Assembly: GCF_000223985.1 (NCBI RefSeq) | Contig: NZ_AFWV01000006.1 | Span: forward strand, 62,001-126,000 | DNA length: 64,000 nucleotides | Direction of reading: 5' to 3' | Origin: Thiocapsa marina 5811 | GTDB taxonomy: Bacteria; Pseudomonadota; Gammaproteobacteria; Chromatiales; Chromatiaceae | Shown here: in pieces, positions 18,314 through 27,318 of the stretch | Layout of the letters: each line of letters begins with the position of its first letter | Position numbering within the stretch: position 1 is the first letter of the stretch | Position numbers and translations under genes: made by a program | Notes under the pieces: model-generated | The model's database searches: none | The model's input: the letters and a program-made list of their open reading frames with translations, nothing else | Told to the model about the DNA's origin: nothing

Positions 18314-19114
18314 ATGTCCGCGGCCGGATCCGACGCCGTCGCGATGGACGGGCCAAGACCCTTGATCGTGCGACCGCTCGGGCGCATCCCCCGCCGGCGA
18401 GTCCGAGCTTGCGCGGCGCACCGTTCGCCCCCCGCCCTGCTGTTCCGAATCGCCCCGATCGCGTTCGGATTTCTCGCGCTCGGAATCGCCGCAGCGTCCG
18501 TACCAAGCATCCTTCTGTACGGGGCCACCCCCGATCAGGCGAGAGACTTCGCAATCGAAACGGCCTACAGTCGAGGCTGGAGCGTCCCGACGGTCGGTGC
18601 AACGACGGCCGGATTCGAGCAGGTTCTCGAAGAGGGCGACCCGGACAATCCTCGCGCCCCGCGCGATCTGATCCGCATCTCCGCGTCCTTCGTGGAAGAG
18701 ACCGCAGGGACACGTGTCCTCTTGCGTGCTCGCGAGATACGGATATCCGCCACGGGCGAAGAGTGGTCGACGGATGTGACCGAACGTTATGCCGAGAATC
18801 TCGGCAATGCCTTGAGCTCGCTCAGGAGAAAATGGGATGAATACCGCGAGGCTGCCGGAATCGGCGCACGAGAGCCCGCCCGATCCCCGCCACCCCGCCC
18901 CGACTCCCCGGATCGCTACGCCGGGACCGAGGCGCTCGGCACCTGGACGTACTACGCCGAGCGCTACGCAGAGAGTCGCGGTTGCGTGCTGACGGACATG
19001 GGCACGGTCCTCGAAGCCACGGGACCGGAGTGGGAGCGACATCGGGTGCCGTGCCGGAATGGACGCTCGCTGCGCGTGTATTGCCGCCTCGGCGACTGCA
19101 GCGCACGGGAATGA
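18314..19114 (+). CDS. Membrane-anchored protein sharing the four-cysteine C-terminal domain
   Basis: The ATG at 18314 gives 266 residues; 18344 is an alternative start. A basic N-terminus leads to one hydrophobic segment (about residues 43-66), probably a membrane anchor. A domain of mixed strands and helices follows, containing DQARDFAIETAYSRGW. A proline-rich linker leads to a C-terminal domain (WTYYAERYAESRGC, VPC, YCRLGDC) that matches the end of the upstream lipoprotein. It starts 35 bases after that gene, so the two are probably co-expressed and related by domain duplication. No known function. Confidence 0.7.
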   Translation: MSAAGSDAVAMDGPRPLIVRPLGRIPRRRVRACAAHRSPPALLFRIAPIAFGFLALGIAAASVPSILLYGATPDQARDFAIETAYSRGWSVPTVGATTAGFEQVLEEGDPDNPRAPRDLIRISASFVEETAGTRVLLRAREIRISATGEEWSTDVTERYAENLGNALSSLRRKWDEYREAAGIGAREPARSPPPRPDSPDRYAGTEALGTWTYYAERYAESRGCVLTDMGTVLEATGPEWERHRVPCRNGRSLRVYCRLGDCSARE

Positions 19115-19196
19115 CGATGCTGCGTTTCGCAACCCCGCAGCGCTCGCATCGGCGCCGAAAAGCACAAGCGCGCGCCGGGGGGCCGGGTAGCGACAT

Positions 19197-19325
19197 TCAG
19201 GGCGGAGGCGGTGGATCGTCTTCGTTCGACGAGCGGCTGTCGTTTCCGGCCAAGAACAACGCCGCAACCGCGACCGCGATGAGCAGCATCAAAAACACTG
19301 CAATAAGGGAAGCAGCGAGATTCAT
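19197..19325 (-). CDS. Possible small single-pass membrane protein (42 residues)
   Basis: A minus-strand frame between the convergent/divergent neighbours encodes 42 residues: a start, one hydrophobic helix with SLIAVFLMLLIAVAVAALFL, then a charged stretch (NDSRSSNEDD) and five terminal prolines. GGAGGA lies 12 bases before the ATG, a rather long spacing. The composition is that of a small membrane protein rather than random GC-rich sequence. No family is recognised, and it has no operon partner on its strand. Confidence 0.45.
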   Translation of the reverse strand: MNLAASLIAVFLMLLIAVAVAALFLAGNDSRSSNEDDPPPPP

Positions 19326-19420
19326 CGTGCGTGTCGATCCTCCGGGGTGGGCGCGCGCTCGGGTGCCGGGGCTCGAGCCTTGACGAGCGACCGAGTTGGA
19401 CCGATGCGTCGGGGTGCGCG

Positions 19421-20872
19421 ATGAAGCTCTTCGCCGTTCAAAAGGTCGTCGGCCTGCTCTTGACGCTGTTCAGCTTCACGATGCTCCCGCCCGTTGTGGT
19501 CGGATTGATCTACCGGGACGGTGAGATTTGGCCTTTCCTGGCCGCATTTCTACTCATCCTCGGTGTCGGTCTGCTGACCTTTCTGCCGGTGATGCGGCTC
19601 CGCCAAGAGCTGCGCATCAGGGACGGATTCCTCGTCGTCGTGCTCTTTTGGACCGGACTCGGCTTGGCCGGTTCCTTGCCTTTCCTGCTCGCCGAACAGC
19701 CCATGCTCTCGGTGACCGACGCAATCTTCGAGTCCATGTCCGGTCTCACCACAACCGGCGCGACCGTGATCGTCGGACTCGACGACATGCCCAAGGCCAT
19801 TCTCTTCTACCGTCAGCAGCTCCAATGGTTGGGCGGCATGGGGATCATCGTGCTCGCGGTCGCCGTGCTGCCGATGCTCGGGATCGGCGGCATGCAGCTT
19901 TTTCGGGCCGAGATGCCCGGCCCGGTGAAGGACGCCAAGCTCACGCCCAGGATCACCGAGACCGCCAAAGCCCTCTGGTACATCTATGCGGCGATGACCG
20001 TCGCCTGCACGCTGGCCTATTGGGCGGCAGGCATGACCTTCTTCGATGCCCTCGGCCACGCCTTCTCCACCGTCGCCATCGGCGGCTTCTCCACCCATGA
20101 CGCCAGCATGGGATACTTCAACAGCACACTGATCGAGATGATCGCGGTGCTCTTCATGCTCCTGGCGGCGATGAGCTTCGCCTTGCATTTCGTCGCTTTT
20201 CATCGACTTGACCTCGGGGTCTATCGGCGCGACAGCGAGCTGAGGTTTTTTCTGTTCCTCATGGCCTCCGTGACCGCCATCACGACGTTGGCCCTCTTCT
20301 ACAGCGACACCTATATCACCTGGGACGACGCCTTCACGAACGGCCTGTTCCAAGCCGTCTCGATCGGAACCACCGCCGGATTCACGACCGCGGAATTCTT
20401 CTACTGGCCGCCGTTCATCGAGATTCTGCTGCTCTTTGCGAGCTTCGTCGGCGGCTGTGCCGGCTCGACCGCCGGCGGTATCAAGGTGATCCGTTTTCTG
20501 CTGCTGATCAAGCAGGGAATCCGCGAGATCGAGCGCCTTATCCATCCAAGCGCTCAGATCCCGGTCCGCGTCGGCGGCAACAGCGTGAATCACCGCGTCG
20601 TGGATGCCGTCTGGGGATTCTTCTCGCTCTATGTCGCGAGCTTCGTCATCATGTATCTTCTGCTCGCCGCCACCGGCCTGGACCTGCTGACGTCCTTCTC
20701 CGCGGTTGCGGCCTGCATCAACAACCTCGGGCCCGGACTGGCCCAGGTCGGCGCGCACTACGCGGACCTGCACGATCCGGCGAAGTGGATCCTCTGCGTA
20801 GCGATGCTCCTCGGGCGCTTGGAGATCTTTACACTCCTGGTCTTGTTGACGCCGGCCTTCTGGCAGCGCTGA
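19421..20872 (+). CDS. trkH: Trk-type potassium uptake protein TrkH
   Basis: The 483-residue integral membrane protein has the repeated pore motifs of the TrkH/KtrB family, such as SGLTTTGATV, STVAIGGFSTHD, GTTAGFTTAEF and GGCAGSTAGGIK. These filter-lining glycines mark the selectivity filters of a K+ channel-like subunit that works with the NAD-binding regulator TrkA. The ATG at 19421 was chosen because it begins directly with the first hydrophobic helix. No trkA is adjacent in this window. Confidence 0.95.
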   Translation: MKLFAVQKVVGLLLTLFSFTMLPPVVVGLIYRDGEIWPFLAAFLLILGVGLLTFLPVMRLRQELRIRDGFLVVVLFWTGLGLAGSLPFLLAEQPMLSVTDAIFESMSGLTTTGATVIVGLDDMPKAILFYRQQLQWLGGMGIIVLAVAVLPMLGIGGMQLFRAEMPGPVKDAKLTPRITETAKALWYIYAAMTVACTLAYWAAGMTFFDALGHAFSTVAIGGFSTHDASMGYFNSTLIEMIAVLFMLLAAMSFALHFVAFHRLDLGVYRRDSELRFFLFLMASVTAITTLALFYSDTYITWDDAFTNGLFQAVSIGTTAGFTTAEFFYWPPFIEILLLFASFVGGCAGSTAGGIKVIRFLLLIKQGIREIERLIHPSAQIPVRVGGNSVNHRVVDAVWGFFSLYVASFVIMYLLLAATGLDLLTSFSAVAACINNLGPGLAQVGAHYADLHDPAKWILCVAMLLGRLEIFTLLVLLTPAFWQR

Positions 20873-20971
20873 TCGAGCCGGGGGGAACCGCGCGCGGAAT
20901 CCAATCGCGCCTGGGGAATGGCCCGAGCGACCGATCGGGACCGGTCAACACCGACACCGCGGAACAACAGT

Positions 20972-21301
20972 ATGAGCATGATCGAGAACCTCGAAGCCAT
21001 GCTGAGGCGTGGCCAGGATACGGCCCTCTTGCGCTACAGCCTGGGTGCCGAATATCTGAAAACCGACGACACCGGGCGCGCACTCGAGCATCTCGCCGAA
21101 GCCGTTCGACTCGACCCCGCCTATTCCGCAGCCTGGAAGCTCTACGGCAAAGGGCTTTCGGCGGCAGGCCGCCACGCCGAGGCCATCCTCGCCCTCGATC
21201 GCGGCATCGCGGTCGCCGAGGCCAAGGGCGATATCCAGGCCGCAAAGGAGATGAAAGTCTTCCGAAAGCGCGCCGAGCGTGCGATCGCAGACGCCGACTG
21301 A
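20972..21301 (+). CDS. Small tetratricopeptide-repeat protein
   Basis: The product has 109 residues with two to three TPR units, visible as LRYSLGAEYLKTDDTGRALEHLAEA and the next AAWKLYGKGLSAAGRHAEAILALDRGI unit (broken by linkers). It ends in a basic and acidic helix. TPR folds mediate protein contacts, so no enzyme role is suggested. It lies 99 bases after trkH on the same strand. The ATG at 20972 was preferred over an upstream start that lacks TPR sequence. Confidence 0.75.
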   Translation: MSMIENLEAMLRRGQDTALLRYSLGAEYLKTDDTGRALEHLAEAVRLDPAYSAAWKLYGKGLSAAGRHAEAILALDRGIAVAEAKGDIQAAKEMKVFRKRAERAIADAD

Positions 21302-21523
21302 ACGGCGTCCGGCAACAGCTTGGCCGGGGTCGCCGCAGGACGACACGGCCGGACGCATTCAACCTGGATCCGGGCGCCATGCTCGAAGAAGCGTTCCTTC
21401 GGCTCTCGATCGCGGCGTCGCTTCTCCGGCTCGGGAATCTGCTTCGCCGGGCGCTTGCCTGCTCTCGGCACCCGGATATAATAATGTCCATAAGCATTCA
21501 TCGATATACCTTGGAGAAAGGCG

Positions 21524-21781
21524 ATGCCGACCTATGATTACCGCTGCGAGGCCAATGACCGCGTCCTCGAGGTCAACCACCGAATGAGCGAGAGCGTGAC
21601 GAGCTGGGGTGATCTTTGTGCTCGCACCGGGACTGCTCTCGGCGACACCCCGGCCGATGCGCCCGTGCACCGGCTCGCGACCGGCGGAAACGTGATTTCG
21701 AGCAAGAGTCTCGGCAGCGGCAACGCCCCCGCCTGCGCAACCGGGGCGTGCTGCCCGGGCGGGATGTGCGGTTTGAACTGA
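21524..21781 (+). CDS. FmdB-family putative zinc ribbon protein
   Basis: The 85-residue protein has the MPTYDYRCEAND N-terminus, GDLCARTG, the DTPADAPVHRLATGG middle and the CCPGGMCGL end that characterise FmdB-type small regulatory zinc-ribbon proteins. It is preceded by GGAGAAAGGCG as ribosome binding site. The family was named after a regulator of formamidase, but most members have no proven role. The usual CxxC pair is present only in part: the first cysteine sits in YRCEAND. Confidence 0.8.
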   Translation: MPTYDYRCEANDRVLEVNHRMSESVTSWGDLCARTGTALGDTPADAPVHRLATGGNVISSKSLGSGNAPACATGACCPGGMCGLN

Positions 21782-21821
21782 TCCCGGCCGACACGCCCCG
21801 ATCAAAGCGGCTTTCCAACAC

Positions 21822-21908
21822 CTGAACCGCGTCCGCCGCAACCCGCGCTGACTCGCAATCCGCCGAGTCGACAGGCTACGCGCGAAGACCCCGGGCGACG
21901 CGGTTCAG
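21822..21908. repeat. 87-base inverted-end repeat, copy A
   Basis: CTGAACCGCGTC at 21822-21833 is the exact inverse of GACGCGGTTCAG at 21897-21908. The interior shares AATCCGC and AGGCTACGC with copy B. The right end supplies the TGA stop (21905-21907) of the DegS-like gene. Confidence 0.85.
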
Positions 21909-23011
21909 CCGAGCACGACCTCGACGTCGATCATCTGTCCCTCGCGGTAAACCCGCAACCTGACCTTATCCCCGATCCGATAGGCATCGAGCAGGTCGAT
22001 GAGGCCCTCGACCGAGTCGACCTCGCGTCCGTCCACGGCGACGATCACATCGGCGGCGGACAGATCCCCGTTCCCGGCGATGACTGCGGCGCGCAGTCCG
22101 GCGCGTGCGGCAGGCGACCCCTCCTGGACTTGAAGAATCACCACGCCCTCGACTCCGAGACTCTCGGCGAGTCGCCGGCTCAGATCTCCGTCCGTGATGA
22201 CCCCGAGTGCAGGCCGCACATAGCGACCGTAGGCGATCAGCCGCGGCACGACGCGGTTGATGGTATCCACGGGCACCGCGAACCCGATCCCGGCAAAATT
22301 CCCGGACGGGCTGAAGATCGCCGTGTTCATGCCGATGACCCGCCCGGCGCTGTCGATCAAAGGCCCACCCGAGTTTCCGGGATTGATCGCCGCATCGGTC
22401 TGGATAAGATGCTCGATCTTGCGCCCCTCACCCGAGGGAATCGTCCGATCGAGCGCCGAGATCACCCCCCCGGTCAAGGAATAGTCCAATCCGAAGGGGT
22501 TGCCGATCGCGAAGACCTTCTGCCCGACCTTCAGGTCGTGACTCGAGCCGATCGCCACCGGCGGCGGCCCGCCCGCACCGCTGTCGATCCGCAGCACGGC
22601 AATATCGTGCTCGGGGCTGACGCCGACCAACGCCGCCTCGTAGACGCGTTGACTGGAGAGCCGAACATAAGCCGCCTGTACATCGGCAACCACATGATAG
22701 TTCGTCACGACATGCCCATGACGGTCCCACATGAAGCCGGAGCCGGTGCCGCGCGGCACCTCCAAGAGATTGCGCGACAACAGATCCATCACCCGCCCGG
22801 ACGTCGTGATATAGACAACCGACGGGCTGACCGACTCGAAGATCGCGATGGTCGTCTGCTCGTCGGCGGCCAACTCTCCCCGCGCCATGATCGTGCGCGG
22901 TTCGGCTTGGTAACGAATGAACAGATCCTCGATCCATGGCCGGCTCGCCAGTGCGAGGAGAAAGAAGATCACGAACCAGAACAGGAAGCGACTGAGGGCG
23001 AAGGCGTGCAT
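21905..23011 (-). CDS. DegS/AlgW-type serine endoprotease with PDZ domain
   Basis: The 368-residue protein begins with one N-terminal membrane helix (FLFWFVIFFLLALA). A trypsin-like domain follows with His in TNYHVVAD, Asp in EHDIAVLRI and Ser in GNSGGPL, then a single PDZ domain from about residue 265. One anchor plus one PDZ is the DegS/AlgW architecture, which cleaves an anti-sigma-E factor under envelope stress, rather than the two-PDZ DegP type. The ATG at 23011 starts the anchor directly. Its stop codon lies in repeat copy A. Confidence 0.88.
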   Translation of the reverse strand: MHAFALSRFLFWFVIFFLLALASRPWIEDLFIRYQAEPRTIMARGELAADEQTTIAIFESVSPSVVYITTSGRVMDLLSRNLLEVPRGTGSGFMWDRHGHVVTNYHVVADVQAAYVRLSSQRVYEAALVGVSPEHDIAVLRIDSGAGGPPPVAIGSSHDLKVGQKVFAIGNPFGLDYSLTGGVISALDRTIPSGEGRKIEHLIQTDAAINPGNSGGPLIDSAGRVIGMNTAIFSPSGNFAGIGFAVPVDTINRVVPRLIAYGRYVRPALGVITDGDLSRRLAESLGVEGVVILQVQEGSPAARAGLRAAVIAGNGDLSAADVIVAVDGREVDSVEGLIDLLDAYRIGDKVRLRVYREGQMIDVEVVLG

Positions 23012-23099
23012 GGGTGCGCCGTGGCGTTGGAGGGACCTGGATTGTATACCGACCGCGTACGGGTTTTTCCGAAAGCAGGGTGCGACCCGCACCCGTGCA

Positions 23100-24170
23100 T
23101 CAAGCGAGCGCGTCGCCCTGATCGCCCGGGGGGATAGGCCAGGCCGTCAGAATGGCCTGAACCAGGGTCGCGAGGGGAATCGCAAAAAACACACCCCAGA
23201 AGCCCCAAAGCCCGCCGAACACCAGAATCGCCACGATGATCGCGACCGGATGCAGGTTCACCACCTCGGAGAACAGCAGGGGCACCAGGACATTTCCGTC
23301 GAGAGCCTGGATGACGAAGTAGGCCACCGCGAGCCAAATGAAGCTCGGAGTCCAGCCCCATTGGAACCAGGCCACCAGCAACACCGGCACCGTGACCACT
23401 GCCGCCCCGATGTAGGGAATCACCACCGAGAACCCGACCAGCAACGACAGGAGCATCGCATATTTGAGCCCGAAGGCGGCAAAGGTGGCGTAGCTGACCA
23501 GCCAGATGATCAAGATCTCCCAGGCCTTGCCCCTGACGTAATTGGAGATTTGGCGATCCACATCGCTCCAGATGCCGTTTACGATCGTGCGATGCGTCGG
23601 CAGGAACCGATGAAACCATTTCAAAATCAGCTCTTTGTCCTTCATGAAGAAGAACACCAGCAGCGGCATGAGGATGAGATAAACGAGGATGGTGATGATG
23701 CCGACGACGCTTGCGAGCGACCAGGAGAGCACGCGCTGACCGAAAAGCACGGTCTCGCCCCGGATGACCCCGATCAACTCGGCAACCTGGGCTTCGGTGA
23801 CCAACTCGGGATAGTGCTCGGGCAGATCCAGGAGCGCCGTGGTCGCGGCCGAGATCATCGAGGGCAGCTGCTGCACGAGCTCGGTGATCTGAAGCGACAC
23901 CGAGGGCAACACGCCCACCAGCACCAAGGCGACGAACGCCAAAAAGGCGACATACACCACCAAGACGCTCGCCAACCGCGGCAACCCGCGACGTTCGAGC
24001 GGCCCGACCAAGCCCTCCAACAGATAGGCGATGACGATACTGGCCAAGACGGGCATGAGCATGCCGCCCATGGTGATGACCACGGCGAACGAGATCAGCA
24101 GCAGGATGGCCAAGAAGATGATCTGGGGATCGGAAAAATAGCGCCGAAACCAGTTCGCGACGATTCTCAT
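23100..24170 (-). CDS. AI-2E/PerM-family transporter
   Basis: The 356-residue polytopic membrane protein has the family layout: two N-terminal helices, a helical periplasmic or cytosolic segment around residues 65-150, and several C-terminal helices with the ADRxVNGIWSDVDRQISNYVRG-like block (shown in part as DVDRQISNYVRG) and VIPYIGAAV. Members include TqsA and PerM; substrates are rarely proven. The ATG at 24170 was chosen because the longer frame adds a non-family N-terminus. A small gene ends 10 bases upstream, so they share an operon. Confidence 0.85.
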   Translation of the reverse strand: MRIVANWFRRYFSDPQIIFLAILLLISFAVVITMGGMLMPVLASIVIAYLLEGLVGPLERRGLPRLASVLVVYVAFLAFVALVLVGVLPSVSLQITELVQQLPSMISAATTALLDLPEHYPELVTEAQVAELIGVIRGETVLFGQRVLSWSLASVVGIITILVYLILMPLLVFFFMKDKELILKWFHRFLPTHRTIVNGIWSDVDRQISNYVRGKAWEILIIWLVSYATFAAFGLKYAMLLSLLVGFSVVIPYIGAAVVTVPVLLVAWFQWGWTPSFIWLAVAYFVIQALDGNVLVPLLFSEVVNLHPVAIIVAILVFGGLWGFWGVFFAIPLATLVQAILTAWPIPPGDQGDALA

Positions 24171-24180
24171 GTGGACTGGA

Positions 24181-24561
24181 TTAGCCTTCCGAGTGGAACT
24201 TGGCTCGGTAATCGCGGTAATGGCGAGCGAACAACGCCTCGAGATCGTCGATGACCTCGCGTGCCGAACGACCCTGCAGGACATGCGCGGACATCAACGC
24301 CGAGGTCTCGTTGAGCATCGGCCCGCGGTCGAGCATCCCGTAAGTCTTCGACAGGCGCTTGATCGCGGCGACGACGCTCTCCGCGCTCGGACGCGGCACC
24401 GGAGTCGGCTCGCGCGGCCCGGAATGGGTCTCCGGCGTTGCAGCCCCGCGCTGCACCAGAAACTCGGCGAACGCGAGCAGCGTTTCGCGCTCCGCTGCAC
24501 CCAGGGCGCGGAAGGCGCGCATGAGACGCCGCTCCGACTCCGGCCCTTGCATTCGACTCAT
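24181..24561 (-). CDS. Conserved small protein of unknown function
   Basis: With the ATG at 24561 (24552 is also possible) the product has 126 residues. It is helical, with a variable proline-rich middle (PREPTPVPRP) and a more regular C-terminal half containing SAESVVAAIKRLSKTYGMLD and a basic-acidic helix ending in HYRDYRAKF. The pattern resembles DNA- or protein-binding helices, but no family is recognised. It is probably co-transcribed with the PerM-family gene that follows. Confidence 0.65.
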   Translation of the reverse strand: MSRMQGPESERRLMRAFRALGAAERETLLAFAEFLVQRGAATPETHSGPREPTPVPRPSAESVVAAIKRLSKTYGMLDRGPMLNETSALMSAHVLQGRSAREVIDDLEALFARHYRDYRAKFHSEG

Positions 24562-24676
24562 CACGGGGAAACGCTCAGCGAAAGACGGTGGGTTGGACCC
24601 GGGGAGATCCAACAGGAATCGACGGTGCCGCAGTCACCGACGCACGCGCGCTCACGAACTCCATCGCGCTTCGGTC

Positions 24677-25579
24677 TCAGGCATCGTGCTCACGGCAATA
24701 GGCCCGTGCAAACTCAAGCAGCTCCTCCATGACGCGCAGTCGAAACTTTTGCTTCTGATGGACAAATGAAAAGGGGCGATCCAGGGACGGATCCAGGTTG
24801 AGGGCAACCAGAGTGCCCAGCTTGAGCTCTTTTTGAATCGTGGCCCCCGAGACCACCGATACACCCATCCCGGCCTCGACGGCGCCTTTCACCGCCTCGG
24901 GGCTTCCCAGCTCCATCGACACCTTGAGCACCGAATGGCAGTCGTGTTGCAAGTTGAGGTAATCGTTGATCACCTCACGCGTTCCCGATCCTTCTTCGCG
25001 ACAGATGAAGGGATACTCGAGGAGCCGCTCGAAGGTGACCATCTCGGCACCGGCGAGCGGGTGGCCCGGGGGCACGATCGCGAAGAGTTGATCGCGCTTG
25101 CAATGCTCTACGACGAGATTTTTGTTCCCGACCGGCGCCTCCACCACCCCGAGGTCAATGGTGTTGTTCTCCACCATCGAGACGATTCCGTCGCTGTTGG
25201 AGACCTTGAGGTGGATGATCACATCCGGATAGCGTTCCTTGAAATCACCCAAGAGGGTCGGAAGCATATATTCGGCGATCGTCGTGCTCGCACCGATCGC
25301 CAGCGCACCGCTGATCTCGCCGGTGATCTCCCGAACCGCGTTTTCCATCTCGGAGTAGAGCTCGAAGATCCGGTCGGACGAGGCGAACACGGTCTTTCCG
25401 GCATCTGTCAGGCTGATCCGGTTGTGCGTCCGGTCGAATAGGCGCGTGTTGAAGTGCTCCTCCAACTGGCGCACCTGAAAGGTCACGGCCGGCTGCGTCA
25501 TATGCAGCTCCTCGGCTGCCTTCGTGAAGCTCAGCAGCCGAGCGACCGTATGAAAAACCTGGAGCCTGCGATCTGCCAT
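24677..25579 (-). CDS. LysR-family transcriptional regulator
   Basis: The 300-residue protein has the LysR N-terminal winged helix-turn-helix (FTKAAEELHMTQPAVTFQVRQLE) and a two-lobe effector domain beginning near residue 90 with GALAIGASTTIAEYMLP. The effector pocket wording (EEGSGTREV) is typical of the CysB/CbbR-like group that senses small anions or metabolites. It is divergent from the FadL-type porin gene 239 bases away and could control it. Targets cannot be assigned from this window. Confidence 0.92.
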   Translation of the reverse strand: MADRRLQVFHTVARLLSFTKAAEELHMTQPAVTFQVRQLEEHFNTRLFDRTHNRISLTDAGKTVFASSDRIFELYSEMENAVREITGEISGALAIGASTTIAEYMLPTLLGDFKERYPDVIIHLKVSNSDGIVSMVENNTIDLGVVEAPVGNKNLVVEHCKRDQLFAIVPPGHPLAGAEMVTFERLLEYPFICREEGSGTREVINDYLNLQHDCHSVLKVSMELGSPEAVKGAVEAGMGVSVVSGATIQKELKLGTLVALNLDPSLDRPFSFVHQKQKFRLRVMEELLEFARAYCREHDA

Positions 25580-25818
25580 CCGGAGACCACGTCGAGATGA
25601 CGACGGCGAAATAAGGTCGTTTTATATCACAATCACGGGATGCCGGGGTAGCGCTAAGGGATCATCGAACGCCGGTTGCACCGATACCGGAGACACGCGC
25701 ATTCGGATTGAACAGGGTCCTCGAATTTTCGTACCACAGCTCTGGATAAATGTGGCGCATTCGCCTAAAGTGCGATGCCGAAAAACAACGGATACCCACA
25801 CGACGAGGAGCCCCCTGA

Positions 25819-27108
25819 ATGAATCAACAGATCGCCCGTGCGGCTGCAACCGCCATCGCCGCCGGAGCATTGGTCGCTGCCGGCGAATCGCTCGCCGCGG
25901 GCTTTTCACTCCCGGAGGTTTCGACGGCGGGCATCGGACTGGCGAACGCCCTGGTCGCGAACCCCGAAGAGACCGGCGCCTTCGCCTATAACCCGGCGGC
26001 CATGGGATTCCATGATGCGTCGAGCGTCGCACTCGGCGGGATCCTGATCGGCCCCAACTTCAGCGTCAGGACGGCCTCCGGGCAACACGACAGCCAGGGC
26101 GCGGACTGGACAGCCGCCCCGATGATACAGGCCGCTTTGCGAATCAACGCGGACTGGCGTATCGGGCTGGGGATCACGGCGCCTTTCGGGCTCGAAACCC
26201 GCTGGGAGGACGGAACCTTCCCCGCCCTGAGCGGCACCGTGCGCATACCGGTTCCACCGCCGCTTGACCCGAACGTGCCGCGCGGACAGCCCACGACGAG
26301 CAAGCTCGAGATCCTCGACTTCTCGCCGACGGTCGCCTATCGCGTCAACGACAATCTCAGCCTGTCCGGCGGTTTGGATATCTACTGGGTCAAAGACGCC
26401 CAGCTCGACTCGACCGCCGGGCGACTCAGCGGCGACGGAGCCGATGTCGGTTTCAACCTGAGCGCACTCTATCGCTACGAGGCATGGAGCTTCGGCGCTG
26501 CCTTTCGCTCCGCCTCGACCGTCGGCCTCGAAGGTGACTATCGACCCTTGAGCCAAACCCTCGTGGCGATCGGTCGGCTTGCGCCGGCACAAGACGCAAA
26601 GGTGGACGTCGACCTACCCTGGCGCATGCAGCTGGGCGTCCGCTACGCCGTCACCGAAGCATTGGCCGTCGAGCTCGACTGGACGCGCACGGGCTGGAGC
26701 TCCTTCAGCAAGCTCGAGATCGAAGGGACAGGGACCGGAGAGACCATCTTCACCGATACGAACGACTGGAAAGACAGCAACGCCTACCGACTCGGCATCA
26801 CGTATCAAATCCGCCCGGAGACGCAGCTGCGATTCGGCTACTCCTACGACGAGACCGGACAGGAAGACGCCCATTTCAGCGCACGCGTCCCGGACAACGA
26901 CCGCCACCTCTTCGGCATCGGCATCGCGCAGCTCCTAGGCAACGGCCTGTCGATCGAAGCGGGTTACATGTACGTGAAGGCGAACGACCGCACCATCAGC
27001 AGCAGCACCCCCTATCGCGGCGGCGACATCAACGGAACGGATGCGCTCGATGGCGATTACGAGATGGACGCGCACCTCATCGGGGTCGAGATCGTCAAGG
27101 TCTTCTGA
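25819..27108 (+). CDS. FadL/OmpP1-family outer-membrane transporter
   Basis: The 429-residue protein starts with a signal peptide ending AAGESLAA, then the FSLPEVSTAGIGLANA and NPAAMGF hatch motifs of FadL-type channels. A beta-barrel pattern with alternating hydrophobic residues follows, and the C-terminus is the outer-membrane signature IVKVF. FadL porins admit long-chain fatty acids or aromatic hydrocarbons by lateral diffusion. It stands alone, divergent from a LysR gene. A repeat and a strong terminator follow. Confidence 0.9.
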   Translation: MNQQIARAAATAIAAGALVAAGESLAAGFSLPEVSTAGIGLANALVANPEETGAFAYNPAAMGFHDASSVALGGILIGPNFSVRTASGQHDSQGADWTAAPMIQAALRINADWRIGLGITAPFGLETRWEDGTFPALSGTVRIPVPPPLDPNVPRGQPTTSKLEILDFSPTVAYRVNDNLSLSGGLDIYWVKDAQLDSTAGRLSGDGADVGFNLSALYRYEAWSFGAAFRSASTVGLEGDYRPLSQTLVAIGRLAPAQDAKVDVDLPWRMQLGVRYAVTEALAVELDWTRTGWSSFSKLEIEGTGTGETIFTDTNDWKDSNAYRLGITYQIRPETQLRFGYSYDETGQEDAHFSARVPDNDRHLFGIGIAQLLGNGLSIEAGYMYVKANDRTISSSTPYRGGDINGTDALDGDYEMDAHLIGVEIVKVF

Positions 27109-27112
27109 GCCG

Positions 27113-27199
27113 CTGAACCGCGTCTGGAGCGGCATGCGCAGTTGTTGGCTTGAATCCGCGACAACCGAGGCTACGCAAGCCCGAGCTGACGCGGTTCAG
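27113..27199. repeat. 87-base inverted-end repeat, copy B
   Basis: CTGAACCGCGTC at 27113-27124 faces its exact inverse GACGCGGTTCAG at 27188-27199. The length is identical to copy A and the interior is related. It begins 4 bases after the FadL-type stop codon. Confidence 0.85.
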
Positions 27200-27213
27200 A
27201 AGGGAACACAAGA

Positions 27214-27240
27214 AAAACGCCGCCATTGAGGCGGCGTTTT
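27214..27240. terminator. Strong bidirectional rho-independent terminator
   Basis: An 11-base perfect stem AAAACGCCGCC/GGCGGCGTTTT with loop ATTGA lies between the FadL-type gene and the convergent dsrE2 operon. The A and T flanks let it serve both strands. Confidence 0.9.
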
Positions 27241-27318
27241 CGTTGCAAACACGGGGTCACCCAACGGGGTTCCGGACACACGCAAAGCGGAGCCCGTGCG
27301 CGAGGCGCGGAGCGCGCT

